Source of the DNA: Actinomycetota bacterium
GTDB taxonomy: Bacteria > Actinomycetota > Actinomycetes > Nanopelagicales > Nanopelagicaceae
NCBI GenBank assembly: GCA_015660815.1
Contig: JACSDF010000003.1
Span: 62,001 to 126,000, forward strand
Length of the DNA: 64,000 nucleotides
Reading direction: 5' to 3'
This document shows positions 8,736-17,331 of this stretch, piece by piece. Numbering within the stretch: position 1 is the stretch's first letter; every line of letters begins with the position of its first letter. The translations under genes were made by a program, and so were the position numbers. The notes under the pieces are model-generated. The model was not told where the DNA came from. It worked only from the letters and a program-made list of their open reading frames with translations, and ran no database searches.

Positions 8736-9521
8736 TTAGAAGGAGCGCATATTTGCTAAGTGGTACATGGTTATAGATGCCGCCGCCGAAAGGTTCAGAG
8801 ATTCAGCCGATCCGGGCATCGGGATATGTACGGATTCAATTGTGGATAGAGATTGATTACTATCTAATCCTCGGGCCTCGTTACCAAAAATCGCTAAACA
8901 ATCACCTTTGGTCTTGAAATCAGCTAAGGGTTTTGAACCGCTGGCACCGAGAGCAAACGCATGAAGTTGCTTCGATGTGAGAAGCTCTTGGAGATCAAGA
9001 GATTCAAAAACTGGAATATGCCAGAGAGAGCCGGCAGTACTTCGAACTACTTTTGGTGAGTACATATCTACGCTACCCGGTGAAGTAATAACGGCATCCA
9101 TACCAAAAGCATCGGCCGAACGTAAAATCGTTCCAGCATTTCCCGGATCTTGAACTTCTGAGAGATAAATAAATTTTCTTGTTCCATCAAGCGGTATGGA
9201 TTCCAAAGAGTTTTTTGGGATCTCGCAAATAGCAAGAATGCCTTGAGGAGTAATCGTTTCTGACATTGCACGCATAACTTCATCAGAAACATCAAAAGTT
9301 TGTAAGAGTGATAGATCGGTGAATTCATCGATTTTAACTCGAGCGCTTTCAGTTAAATAAAGTGTCGATATTCGTGGACCTTGATTCGAATTAATAGCTT
9401 CGCGAAAACATTGCAGACCTTCGGCAACAAATGCACCTGCTGCTCTTCGTTCACGCGAACCCTTAGAACCAATAAGAGCCTTAACTCGCGCAACATGTGG
9501 CGAATTAAGGCTCTCAATCAT
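8736..9521 (-). CDS. TrmH/SpoU-family RNA 2'-O-methyltransferase
   Basis: SAM-dependent ribose methyltransferase of the SPOUT class acting on rRNA or tRNA. At 261 residues it has an N-terminal substrate-binding domain (about 1-90) and the knotted catalytic domain with the three SpoU motifs: motif 1 at DPGNAGTILRSADAFG, motif 2 at AIFGNEARGL, motif 3 at HIPMPGSAESLNLSAAAS. It lies seven bases after rplT and before pheS, the slot often annotated tsnR in actinobacteria. The exact target nucleotide cannot be told from sequence; a thiostrepton-resistance role should not be assumed. Confidence 0.9.
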   Translation of the reverse strand: MIESLNSPHVARVKALIGSKGSRERRAAGAFVAEGLQCFREAINSNQGPRISTLYLTESARVKIDEFTDLSLLQTFDVSDEVMRAMSETITPQGILAICEIPKNSLESIPLDGTRKFIYLSEVQDPGNAGTILRSADAFGMDAVITSPGSVDMYSPKVVRSTAGSLWHIPVFESLDLQELLTSKQLHAFALGASGSKPLADFKTKGDCLAIFGNEARGLDSNQSLSTIESVHIPMPGSAESLNLSAAASITMYHLANMRSF

Positions 9522-9528
9522 TGGCTAT

Positions 9529-9888
9529 TTACAAAGAGACGAGGCTCTTACGAGCAACATCTACAAGGGTCTTAAACGTGGCTGGATCATTAGTTGCTAG
9601 ATCCGATAGAACACGACGATCTACTTCAACACCGGCAGCTTTTAGGCCTTGGATGAAACGGTTGTAAGTCAAACCATGTGCACGGCAACCAGCATTAATG
9701 CGTTGAATCCATAGGCGACGGAAATCGCCTTTTTTATCTTTACGGTCATTGAATGCGTAGACCATTGAGTGCGTAACTTGCTCCTTCGCCTTAGTGAAAA
9801 GACGTGAACGTTGTCCGCGATAACCGCTGGCACGCTCTAAAGTTGTACGGCGCTTCTTAGCTGCATGTACTCCACGTTTTACTCTCAT
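9529..9888 (-). CDS. rplT: 50S ribosomal protein L20
   Basis: Large-subunit protein needed for early 50S assembly. The 119 residues are of normal length, with the basic N-terminal extension [14 protein letters not shown] that threads into 23S rRNA and the globular C-terminal half ending in [12 protein letters not shown]. It follows rpmI by 14 bases in the conserved infC-rpmI-rplT operon. In several bacteria L20 or IF3 controls this operon; the long infC leader here is a candidate site. Confidence 0.98.
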   Translation of the reverse strand: MRVKRGVHAAKKRRTTLERASGYRGQRSRLFTKAKEQVTHSMVYAFNDRKDKKGDFRRLWIQRINAGCRAHGLTYNRFIQGLKAAGVEVDRRVLSDLATNDPATFKTLVDVARKSLVSL

Positions 9889-9902
9889 TTAATCCACGTT
9901 CC

Positions 9903-10100
9903 TTACTTCAAGCCAAGCATGCGCTTGGCTGTCATTGTGACGGTCGGCTTTGCTGACTGCTCGGTTGAGAGACGGCGTGTAATGCGTGAAGATTTACGCT
10001 CGAGTAAGTGTCGCTTGCCAGCGCGCTCGTGCATGATCTTTCCGGTACCTGTAACGCGGAAAGTCTTCTTAGCTCCGCTGTGCGTTTTCATCTTTGGCAT
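9903..10100 (-). CDS. rpmI: 50S ribosomal protein L35
   Basis: Small basic large-subunit protein. Its 65 residues match the family: [20 protein letters not shown] at the start, then [18 protein letters not shown] follows a GGAG site located across the infC stop, two bases after infC ends. Middle gene of infC-rpmI-rplT. Confidence 0.97.
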   Translation of the reverse strand: MPKMKTHSGAKKTFRVTGTGKIMHERAGKRHLLERKSSRITRRLSTEQSAKPTVTMTAKRMLGLK

Positions 10101-10102
10101 CT

Positions 10103-10693
10103 TTATGCTCCATCCGTTGTCTCTGCCGCTGCATCTGCTTTGGCTTTACGTGCCGCCTTGGCCTCTGCAACTGCTTCCGTTTTCTTCTTTGTCGGTCCAA
10201 TCACCATTGTCATATTTCGTCCCTCTTGCTTTGGGGCGAATTCAATGAATCCAAACTCTGCAATATCTGTTGCCAAACGTTGCAGCATTTTGTATCCAAG
10301 CTCTGGCCTCGTTTGCTCTCGACCTCGAAACTTCATCGTCACCTTCACCTTGTCGCCACCCTTGAGAAACTTCTCAACTTGATTACGTTTAGTTTCATAA
10401 TCATGGGTCTCGATCTTTGGTGTTAAACGCACTTCCTTCACCACAATGTGGGTCTGGTTCTGTCGCGCCTCCCGTGCCTTTTGTGCAACTTCGTACTTAT
10501 ATTTTCCGAAGTCCATAATCTTGCAAACGGGTGGATTGGCCTCTGCTGCGATCTCGACTAAGTCCAGACCTACTTCATCTGCCATTTTTAACGCGGTATC
10601 AATATCGACTACTCCAATTTGTTGGCCGGTATGTCCGATCAAACGAATTTGGGGTGTGCGAATTCGATCATTAATGCGTGGTTCAGTGCTGAC
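10103..10693 (-). CDS. infC: Translation initiation factor IF-3 with non-AUG start
   Basis: Binds the 30S subunit and checks the start codon and initiator tRNA. The conserved N-terminus [17 protein letters not shown] lies upstream of the first usual start (TTG, 10642), and an in-frame TAA ends at 10709. Between them are no AUG, GUG, UUG or CUG codons, only GTC and three ATT. GTC at 10693-10691 stands six bases after a strong AAGGAG (10705-10700), giving VSTEPRIND and 196 residues; this is my choice, with ATT at 10675 the alternative. IF3 genes are known for unusual starts that allow self-control. The C-terminal domain [14 protein letters not shown] is intact. Confidence 0.93.
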   Translation of the reverse strand, partial: VSTEPRINDRIRTPQIRLIGHTGQQIGVVDIDTALKMADEVGLDLVEIAAEANPPVCKIMDFGKYKYEVAQKAREARQNQTHIVVKEVRLTPKIETHDYETKRNQVEKFLKGGDKVKVTMKFRGREQTRPELGYKMLQRLATDIAEFGFIEFAPKQEGRNMTMVIGPTKKKTEAVAEAKAARKAKADAAAETTDGA

Positions 10694-10905
10694 TGTGTGC
10701 TCCTTCGGTTAAGTAAACGCTTTGGTGTTACAGCGCTGCTCAAGAAAACCGCAAGGATGCAGAAAACAAATTACATCCGACGAACCAGCTCGCACGAGTG
10801 GCGAAGAAGGTGGGAGCGGTAACTCCTCTTGCAGTGAACTGTTAGGCCACTGGTCTGTGGGAAAGGATACCTGAAGGCTGCGAAAGCAGGAAATCGGGCG
10901 AGTTC
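10694..10905 (-). promoter_or_regulatory. infC leader region
   Basis: About 210 bases without a gene lie between fabI and infC, long for this window. Near its upstream end is a possible -10 (TATCCT, 10869-10864) with only a weak -35. The leader holds short inverted repeats: CAGTG/CACTG arms at 10832-10836 and 10848-10852, and GGAG/CTCC arms at 10813-10816 and 10823-10826, the latter able to mask a Shine-Dalgarno-like run. The real AAGGAG site is at 10700-10705. An autoregulatory leader is plausible by analogy with IF3/L20 control elsewhere, but I do not recognise a specific family. Confidence 0.4.
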
Positions 10906-11676
10906 TTAAGCGCCCATCGCGTGTAGACCACCATCGACGTGGATGATTTCAGCGGTGGTCTTTGGAAACCAGTCTGATAGCAGCGCTACCGCAGCTTGGG
11001 CTGCTGGGACTGGATCGGTGGTATCCCATGCTAGAGGTGCGCGCTCATTCCATACTTTTTCAAACTCATCAAAGCCGGGTATTGATTTAGCGGCCATGGT
11101 GCGGATCGGGCCTGCAGCGATTAAATTGATGCGAATATTCTCAGCCCCTAAATCACGAGCCAGATAGCGTGAGGTCGATTCCAGCGCGGCCTTGGCCACT
11201 CCCATCCAGTCGTACTTTGGCCAGGCAACGGCGGCATCGAAATCTAAGCCGACTACTGATCCACCACCATTGAACAAGGGGCGCGCAGCCATCGTGAGAG
11301 CTTTAAGTGAATATGCCGAAACATGCAGCGCCGTTGAAACATCTTCCCACGAAGTATTTAAAAAATTTCCACCGAGGGCGGCTTCAGGTGCAAAACCAAT
11401 TGAGTGGACAACACCATCTAGACCTTCTGGGAAGTGTTCGCGTACGCGAGCCTCTAACGCATTTAAATCCTCGGCATTTGTAACATCAAGTTGCACAATC
11501 GGTGCAGGCTTAGGAAGTCGACCTGCGATGCGAGTTGTTAAAGAGAGCACGCGGCCATAAGAGGAGAGCACAACGTCAGCTCCTTGCTCTTGAGCAATGC
11601 GCGCAATATGAAAGGCAATTGATGCATCGGTTAAAACTCCGGTAACAAGTATTTTTTTGCCGTCGAGGATTCCCAT
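10906..11676 (-). CDS. fabI: Enoyl-ACP reductase (InhA/FabI type)
   Basis: NADH-dependent reduction of trans-2-enoyl-ACP, the last step of each fatty-acid elongation round. The 256 residues belong to the short-chain dehydrogenase superfamily, with the divergent nucleotide motif GVLTDASIAFHIARIAQEQG of FabI and InhA. The catalytic Tyr155 and Lys162 (YDWMGVAK) have the Y-x6-K spacing typical of this enzyme, not the Y-x3-K of FabG. It overlaps fabG by one base (TAATG); the pair corresponds to mycobacterial mabA-inhA. Confidence 0.95.
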   Translation of the reverse strand: MGILDGKKILVTGVLTDASIAFHIARIAQEQGADVVLSSYGRVLSLTTRIAGRLPKPAPIVQLDVTNAEDLNALEARVREHFPEGLDGVVHSIGFAPEAALGGNFLNTSWEDVSTALHVSAYSLKALTMAARPLFNGGGSVVGLDFDAAVAWPKYDWMGVAKAALESTSRYLARDLGAENIRINLIAAGPIRTMAAKSIPGFDEFEKVWNERAPLAWDTTDPVPAAQAAVALLSDWFPKTTAEIIHVDGGLHAMGA

Positions 11677-12380
11677 TAGTGTCCCATGCCTAATCCGCCA
11701 TCAACTGGGATTATCGCCCCGGTTATATAGCTTGCTTGTGGTGATGCGATGAATGCAACAACATCAGCTATCTCTTCTGCACTGCAGAATCGTCCTAGCG
11801 GAACAGATGCTGCAATCTCATTTCGGCGCTTTTCATCCAAAGTTGCCGTCATATCGGTTTCGACAAAACCCGGAGCTATTACATTTGAAGTAATTCCGCG
11901 GCTTCCAATTTCACGTGCAAAGGATCTCGCCATCCCAACTAGACCAGATTTGCTAGAGGCATAGTTAACTTGACCAGCAGAACCCATTGCTCCAACTACT
12001 GAACCTACGAAAATTAAGCGACCTCGTTTTAGTTTGAGCAGGCCCCGTGTTGCACGCCGAGCGACACGAAAAGCGCCCGTGAGATTTGCGTTAATTACAT
12101 CGTCAAAGTCGGCATCGCTCATACGCATTACAAGACCATCTTTAGTGATCCCTGCATTAGCAACGATTATCTCTGGAACTCCCCATTGGCTCTCAATCGA
12201 ATCAAAGGCGCTATCTACGCTTTCGGTAGATGTGACATCCATGACAACACAGTTAAAACCAACGGGAGCTGGACCGCTTCTATATGTGATTACAACCTCA
12301 TGTCCGGCCGATTTAAGAGCCTTCGCAATCGCCAAACCGATTCCACGATTGCCGCCAGTGACAAGGGCAAGTGAACTCAT
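11676..12380 (-). CDS. fabG: 3-oxoacyl-ACP reductase FabG
   Basis: NADPH-dependent reduction of beta-ketoacyl-ACP. The 234-residue SDR protein has the TGGNRGIG cofactor loop at 8-15, the NAG motif at 75-77, and the catalytic Ser127, Tyr140 and Lys144. The C-terminus VDGGLGMGH is typical of FabG/MabA. A TAGATT box lies seven bases before the ATG with TTGAAT 16 bases further up, and no ribosome site is visible, so the mRNA is probably leaderless. Together with fabI it forms two reductive steps of type II fatty-acid synthesis. Confidence 0.94.
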   Translation of the reverse strand: MSSLALVTGGNRGIGLAIAKALKSAGHEVVITYRSGPAPVGFNCVVMDVTSTESVDSAFDSIESQWGVPEIIVANAGITKDGLVMRMSDADFDDVINANLTGAFRVARRATRGLLKLKRGRLIFVGSVVGAMGSAGQVNYASSKSGLVGMARSFAREIGSRGITSNVIAPGFVETDMTATLDEKRRNEIAASVPLGRFCSAEEIADVVAFIASPQASYITGAIIPVDGGLGMGH

Positions 12381-12454
12381 GAACTTTAATCTAGTGGCTA
12401 CCGCTAGGTATTCAAAAGATGCAGAGCTGCGTGGCTAGCAATAGGCTTGACAGT
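12381..12454. promoter_or_regulatory. Divergent promoter region fabG / DUF3099 gene
   Basis: 74 bases between divergent starts. On the minus strand TAGATT (12393-12388) lies seven bases before the fabG ATG, with TTGAAT (12415-12410) as a possible -35. On the plus strand TAGGCT (12442-12447) lies seven bases before the DUF3099-gene ATG, without a clear -35. Neither gene has a convincing Shine-Dalgarno. Both arrangements match leaderless transcription as known in actinobacteria. Confidence 0.5.
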
Positions 12455-12727
12455 ATGGCCGCTGAGAAGGAGTTCTTTGATATTACCAACGCTCCAAGAG
12501 CGTTAAGTAGTGATCAAGCATCTCGTCAAAAAAGATACTTCATCTCAATGATGGTACGTACCGCCTGTTTTATTTTGGCGGTTATTTTGCCTAGCCCTTA
12601 TCGCTGGTTTGCGTTATTCGGAGCGGTTGTTCTTCCTTATTTTGCGGTGGTGATTGCCAATGCGGGTCGCGAAACGATAACCCCCGGCGCACACATACGC
12701 GATGAGAAACCGCGTGCCATTTCTTAA
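12455..12727 (+). CDS. DUF3099 small membrane protein
   Basis: Function unknown. The start at 12455 (MAAEKEFFDITNAP) is preferred over an ATG 12 codons upstream because a TAGGCT -10-like box lies seven bases before it. The 90 residues carry a soluble N-terminus with RQKRYFISMMVRT, then two hydrophobic segments (about 34-50 and 54-70) separated by PSPYRW, and the conserved VVIANAGRE end typical of DUF3099, a family found mainly in actinobacteria. It precedes the SURF1 gene by 14 bases, suggesting co-expression with cytochrome oxidase maturation, which is inference only. Confidence 0.8.
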   Translation: MAAEKEFFDITNAPRALSSDQASRQKRYFISMMVRTACFILAVILPSPYRWFALFGAVVLPYFAVVIANAGRETITPGAHIRDEKPRAIS

Positions 12728-12741
12728 ACTAAAGTAGGAGA

Positions 12742-13431
12742 ATGCAACGCGAGCCTTGGGCAATCTTCAAATCGCTTGTAGCCCTGGGGCTTATTGCCCT
12801 GTGTTTATGGGCGGCCCAATGGCAGTATCAACGGGGGGTGGATCGCCACGCGCGTAATTCAATGATTGCCGAGCACATTGCACTGCCACCAACTCCACTT
12901 ATTAAAGTAGCCACAGAGCCAACACGATTTGAATGGCAGAAAGTCACAACCTCTGGAAAGTTCAACCCAGATGAACAAATACTTTTACGCAATAGATACT
13001 CAGAAGGCGTTTATGGTTTCGAGGTACTAACGCTCTTTACTTCGATCGATGATAGAACTTTTTGGGTGGATCGTGGTTGGGTGAAGGCGGGTAAAACAGC
13101 GACGGAGCCCCCGGTAGTAACACCTATCCCAACAGAGATTGTGGAGATAACCGGAAGATTGCGCTTAGATTCATCGCTTCCGCGCGGTTCATTTTTTGCT
13201 CTACCGGCAAGTGGCACGGGATTAGTAGGCGAACTCAACGCCCAATCACGTATCGGTACCGAGAAATTTTACCTGGATCTTCTGAGCGGATCACTGCCAG
13301 ACCTCACACCAGAAGTTACGGCGCAATTACCTGAACTCAGCGATGGTCCACATATGGCATATGCCCTTCAATGGATATTTTTTGGTGGCCTAATTGTTTA
13401 CGGAAGAATTCTAATTCGCCGAACCCGTTAA
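12742..13431 (+). CDS. SURF1-family cytochrome oxidase assembly protein
   Basis: Helps insert haem A into subunit I of aa3-type cytochrome oxidase at the membrane. The 229 residues have the SURF1 layout: an N-terminal membrane helix (about 9-24), an extracytoplasmic beta-rich domain with LLRNRYSEGVYGFEVLT and FWVDRGWVKAG, and a C-terminal helix (about 208-224). ATG follows a good AGGAG site. Its last 21 bases overlap the end of the opposing ABC transporter gene. ctaA about 8 kb away supports an aa3 oxidase in this organism. Confidence 0.85.
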   Translation: MQREPWAIFKSLVALGLIALCLWAAQWQYQRGVDRHARNSMIAEHIALPPTPLIKVATEPTRFEWQKVTTSGKFNPDEQILLRNRYSEGVYGFEVLTLFTSIDDRTFWVDRGWVKAGKTATEPPVVTPIPTEIVEITGRLRLDSSLPRGSFFALPASGTGLVGELNAQSRIGTEKFYLDLLSGSLPDLTPEVTAQLPELSDGPHMAYALQWIFFGGLIVYGRILIRRTR

Positions 13432-15282
13432 ATCTTGACGGTTATAGAGATCGGCATACAACCCCCCGAGAGCAACAAGTTCATCATGCTTTCCTCGTTC
13501 AATAATTGAACCATTTTCCAATACAAGAATTTGATCTGCATCTCGAACAGTACTTAAACGGTGCGCAATAACAATACTTGTACGTCCTTTAAGTGCATTC
13601 TCTAAAGCGGCATGCACAAGCGCTTCATTTTCCGAATCCAAATGCGCGGTCGCCTCATCGAGAATAACGAGCGCAGGTGATTTAAGAAGCAATCGAGCAA
13701 TTGCTAACCTCTGCTTTTCGCCGCCCGACAGACGATGTCCACGCTCTCCAACCATTGTGTCAAAGCCGTTAGGCAATGACTCAATAAGTTTCCAGATTTG
13801 TGCAGCTTCACATGCTGCCTGCATCTCTTCTAGAGTCGCATCGTTTTTGGCATAACGCAGATTCTCTGCAATAGTTTCGTGAAATAGATGTGCATCTTGC
13901 ATTACTACACCAATGGAGTCTCTCAATGACTCTAAAGTTAAATCCCTAATATCGTGACCATCGATAGAGATAGAACCACTAGTAACATCGTAGAGGCGGG
14001 GTATCAAGGCGCTTATTGTTGTTTTGCCGGCACCTGATGGTCCGACAAGTGCGGTTAAAGTACCGGGTTCGGCGGTGAAAGAGAGATTCTTGAGAACTTC
14101 ACCACTCTCAACGGTCTCTGGCTTGGCCGCAGACTCTAACGATGCCAGTGATATTTCATGTGCACGCGGATAAGCAAAGCCAACATTAGTAAAAGTTAAT
14201 TGGGGATTACGGCCACTGTAAATCTGGGCAGCTTCGCGATCTTTAACCATCGGCTCTAGATCCAAGACTTCAAAGACGCGTTCGAATGAGACTAATGAGG
14301 TCATTACATCGATGCGCACATTAGATAGGGCGGTTAAGGGGCCATAAAGACGCGCCAAGAGCGCAGTGATGGCGAGCAAAGTTCCAACGGTGACTGCCCC
14401 ATTAATCGCTAGATGTCCACCTATGCCATAGGCAAATGCAGTAGCAATAGCTGCAACGCTAGTGAGAGCAATGAAGAAGAGTCGGTTAAGCATTGCAGTT
14501 TTAATTCCAATGTCTGCAACACGTCGTGCTCGTGAACGGAAATACTCTCGTTCGCGAGCTGGCTGGCCATAGAGCGCGACCAACATGGCACCTGAAACAT
14601 TGAAGCGCTCGGTCATTGTGCTCGACATTTGCGCATTAACATCAAAGGACTCACGAGTTAAAGCCTGCAATTTTCGGCCGACCCATTTAGTCGGAATAAG
14701 GAAAAGCGGTAAAAGCAAGAGCGAGAAGATTGTTATTTGCCAGGACAAAATCAGCATGGTTATACCGACTAAAACTAGTGAAACAACATTACTTACTACT
14801 CCGGAAAGGGTTGCAGTAAATGCTTGCTGAGCACCCATAACATCAGAGTTGATGCGTGAAATTAATGCTCCGGTTTGAGTTCGCGTAAAGAATGCAATTG
14901 ATTGTCGTTGAACATGAGCGAAAACCAAGGATCGCAAATCATAAATTAACCCTTCCCCGATTCGAGAGGAAAAGTAGCGTCCCAACATGCTTACTGCGGC
15001 ATCTGCGATAGCTAGCAGGCCAACCAGAAGTGCCAGTTCTGTAACTAGCGCTCCATTTTTAGGGATAACACCGTCATCTATTAATCGCAGAAGCAATAGC
15101 GGTGTCGCAACTATGAATCCGGCATCAACCACAACTGTGGCAAGAAAAATAAGAATGCTTTTACGATAAGGCTTAGCAAAAGCAAAAATTCGCTTAACCG
15201 TGCCTGGCTTTAACTTGACTTCCTTAACCGATTGGTCGGCGGTCATGGAGCGATGGGTCATCCAAGCGGCATGCATTGACAT
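13411..15282 (-). CDS. ABC exporter, fused permease and ATPase
   Basis: Half-transporter of the MsbA/multidrug type, probably acting as a homodimer; substrate unknown. At 623 residues it has six membrane helices in the first 340, then a nucleotide-binding domain with Walker A GPSGAGKTTIS, Q-loop QDAHLF, signature LSGGEKQR, Walker B LVILDEATAHLD and the switch histidine in IAHRLST. An insert of about 25 residues (AHEISLASLESAAK) precedes the Walker A. Several ATGs lie near the start, so the first 13 residues are uncertain. Convergent with the SURF1 gene and overlapping it by 21 bases. Confidence 0.9.
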   Translation of the reverse strand: MSMHAAWMTHRSMTADQSVKEVKLKPGTVKRIFAFAKPYRKSILIFLATVVVDAGFIVATPLLLLRLIDDGVIPKNGALVTELALLVGLLAIADAAVSMLGRYFSSRIGEGLIYDLRSLVFAHVQRQSIAFFTRTQTGALISRINSDVMGAQQAFTATLSGVVSNVVSLVLVGITMLILSWQITIFSLLLLPLFLIPTKWVGRKLQALTRESFDVNAQMSSTMTERFNVSGAMLVALYGQPAREREYFRSRARRVADIGIKTAMLNRLFFIALTSVAAIATAFAYGIGGHLAINGAVTVGTLLAITALLARLYGPLTALSNVRIDVMTSLVSFERVFEVLDLEPMVKDREAAQIYSGRNPQLTFTNVGFAYPRAHEISLASLESAAKPETVESGEVLKNLSFTAEPGTLTALVGPSGAGKTTISALIPRLYDVTSGSISIDGHDIRDLTLESLRDSIGVVMQDAHLFHETIAENLRYAKNDATLEEMQAACEAAQIWKLIESLPNGFDTMVGERGHRLSGGEKQRLAIARLLLKSPALVILDEATAHLDSENEALVHAALENALKGRTSIVIAHRLSTVRDADQILVLENGSIIERGKHDELVALGGLYADLYNRQDLTGSAN

Positions 15283-15306
15283 GGCTCTAGCCTATGGATT
15301 CAGTGC

Positions 15307-15618
15307 TTAAACCGTAAATCCAAGGGCGCGAAGTTGATCACGACCATCATCTGAAATCTTATCTGGGCCCCATGGTGGCATCCAGACCCAATTAATCTTT
15401 ACATCGCTGGTCATTCCGGCCAAGGCTTGACGAGTTTGATCCTCAATAACATCTTGAAGTGGGCAAGCCGCCGATGTAAGCGTCATATTTAAGATTGCAA
15501 TATTTGCATCATCTACCATTACGTCATAAATTAAACCAAGATCGACAACATTTATGCCGAGTTCTGGGTCGACAACATCTTTCATCGCCTCTGTTACATC
15601 ATCTACGCTCGTTGTCAT
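15307..15618 (-). CDS. MIP18/DUF59-family Fe-S assembly factor (SufT-like)
   Basis: Auxiliary factor for iron-sulfur cluster maturation. The 103 residues form a single DUF59 domain with the conserved DPELGINVVDLGLIYDV segment and the cysteine in SAACPLQDVIEDQ, which is the reactive residue in the family. It is the last gene of the SUF operon, eight bases after sufU, the common actinobacterial position. The PaaD branch of the same fold acts in phenylacetate breakdown, but no paa genes are near, so the Fe-S role is favoured. Confidence 0.88.
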   Translation of the reverse strand: MTTSVDDVTEAMKDVVDPELGINVVDLGLIYDVMVDDANIAILNMTLTSAACPLQDVIEDQTRQALAGMTSDVKINWVWMPPWGPDKISDDGRDQLRALGFTV

Positions 15619-15626
15619 ATCTCTCC

Positions 15627-16067
15627 TTAGTTCTTTGCCTGGGCTTGAATTGCTACGTCCTTATATGCCATCCAGCCAAGAAGTGCGCACTTTACACGAC
15701 CTGGAAACTTCGAAACTCCTGCAAATGCAACGGCATCCTCTAAAATCTCTGGATCTCCCGCCGAGGTGCCCTTACTAGACATAAGCTGAGAGAAAGAATT
15801 AACGACGATTAAAGCCTCATTCAACGTCTTTCCGATCAACAAATCACTCATGACTGAGACACTCGCCTGAGATATTGAGCATCCCTGTCCATCCCACGAT
15901 AGCGAGGTAATGCAATCGCCATCCAAATTAATATTCAATGTAATTTCATCACCACAACTCGTATTGACATGATGGACTTGCGCATCAAATGTGGAGCTTA
16001 AGCCCTTGTGTTGAGGGTGCTTATAGTGATCGAGAATCACCTCTTGGTAGAGCGAATCTAACTCCAT
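15627..16067 (-). CDS. sufU: SufU-type sulfur-transfer protein
   Basis: Zinc-bound partner that accepts sulfur from SufS. The 146-residue form starts MELDSLYQEVILDHYKHP at an ATG one base after the sufS stop; a longer frame reading into sufS is not believed. The three cysteines of the family are visible: Cys38 (TSCGDE), Cys63 (GQGCSIS) and Cys127 (RVKCALLGW), with Asp40 as further metal ligand. The segment between the second and third cysteine carries the SufU-type insertion, distinguishing it from the IscU scaffold. Confidence 0.93.
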   Translation of the reverse strand: MELDSLYQEVILDHYKHPQHKGLSSTFDAQVHHVNTSCGDEITLNINLDGDCITSLSWDGQGCSISQASVSVMSDLLIGKTLNEALIVVNSFSQLMSSKGTSAGDPEILEDAVAFAGVSKFPGRVKCALLGWMAYKDVAIQAQAKN

Positions 16068-16068
16068 T

Positions 16069-17325
16069 TTAACGCCCCCCAAAATACTTTGAAGCGCCTT
16101 GTATCGCATCGATGAGTACATCACAGTCAGACTCATCGTTATAAACATAGAGCGACGCCCTAGTTGTTGCGGGCACTTGCATGCGTTTAGCCAATGGCCA
16201 AGCACAGTGATGGCCAGTTCTAACGGCTACGCCTTGGCTATCTAAATATTGGCCAACATCATGGGGATGAATATTGCCAAGGGTAAATGAGATTGCACTA
16301 CCTCGTGAAAGATTATTAGTGGGACCTACAACTGTGAGATCAGAAATCAAACTCATTTTTTCGAGTAAATATCCTGTTAAAGCATGCTCGTGTGCGCTCA
16401 CATTATCCATACCGAGCTGCGTTAAATATTTCAGGGCCACGCCAAGTCCAACTGCTTGTGCCATATTAGGAACACCAGCTTCAAATTTCTGTGGAACCGC
16501 AGCCCATGTAGCACCTGTCATGTCTACGCTTTGCACCATAGATCCGCCATAGAGAAATGGGGGTAGTTCATCGAGTAAATCTTTGCGGCCCCACAAAATA
16601 CCAACACCAGTTGGTCCTAAAGTTTTGTGACCAGAAAAGGCTAAGAAATCAACACCTAAGGTTTCTACATTCACGGCCATATGTGGGACCGATTGACAGG
16701 CATCGAGAACTACTATTGCACCAACTTCATGGGCTCGAGTGGTTATTTCTGAGAGCGGATTTATTGTTCCGAGAACATTCGATTGATGTGTCAAACTGAC
16801 GACTTTAGTGTTAGGTGTAATGACTTCATTAATATTCGACAGATCTAAACGTCCATCGTCGGTGACGCCAAACCAGGCTAAATCTGCACCTGTTCGAGCG
16901 CAAAGTTGCTGCCATGGAACGAGATTTGCATGGTGCTCCATCTCGGTCACGACAATTCGATCGCCGTTCTTTAATGCAAATCGATTCCCGATTGGCGCAT
17001 TACCCATTGCATAAGCGAGCAGGTTAAGGGATTCGGTTGCACTCTTTGTAAAGATAATTTCATCAGCGCCCCCTGGAGCACCTAAGAAATCCGCCACAAT
17101 CTGACGTGCGCCTTCATAGGCATCTGTGGCTTCTTCGGCAAGCTGATGCGCTCCACGATGAACTGCAGCGTTATGTAACTTATAGAAATCACTTTCAGCA
17201 TCTATGACACTAATAGGTTTCTGGCTCGTTGCTCCGCTATCTAAATAGACCAATCTTTTTCCTCCACGAACCGTGCGTTCAAATATTGGAAAATCTTTAC
17301 GGATCTGCGAAGCGGAAAATGACAT
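16069..17325 (-). CDS. sufS: Cysteine desulfurase SufS
   Basis: PLP enzyme that removes sulfur from cysteine as a persulfide for cluster assembly. The 418 residues include the cofactor lysine Lys234 in SGHKTLGPTG and the catalytic Cys374 in RTGHHCAWPL, on the short active-site loop of group II desulfurases. The aspartate-glutamine pair LDACQSVPH supports the PLP ring. It lies between sufC and sufU, its sulfur acceptor. Confidence 0.96.
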   Translation of the reverse strand: MSFSASQIRKDFPIFERTVRGGKRLVYLDSGATSQKPISVIDAESDFYKLHNAAVHRGAHQLAEEATDAYEGARQIVADFLGAPGGADEIIFTKSATESLNLLAYAMGNAPIGNRFALKNGDRIVVTEMEHHANLVPWQQLCARTGADLAWFGVTDDGRLDLSNINEVITPNTKVVSLTHQSNVLGTINPLSEITTRAHEVGAIVVLDACQSVPHMAVNVETLGVDFLAFSGHKTLGPTGVGILWGRKDLLDELPPFLYGGSMVQSVDMTGATWAAVPQKFEAGVPNMAQAVGLGVALKYLTQLGMDNVSAHEHALTGYLLEKMSLISDLTVVGPTNNLSRGSAISFTLGNIHPHDVGQYLDSQGVAVRTGHHCAWPLAKRMQVPATTRASLYVYNDESDCDVLIDAIQGASKYFGGR

Positions 17326-17331
17326 TATTTC

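Noticed and set aside
8736-9521. Possible thiostrepton-resistance methyltransferase
   Set aside because: Only general SpoU motifs are visible; nothing points to the 23S A1067 target, so no specific name is given.
12447-12452. TTGACA just before the DUF3099 gene ATG
   Set aside because: A perfect -35 by sequence, but only two bases from the start codon with no -10 after it; chance match.
16068-16205. 46-residue N-terminal extension of SufU
   Set aside because: It overlaps the end of sufS and lacks similarity to SufU, whose usual start follows the sufS stop.
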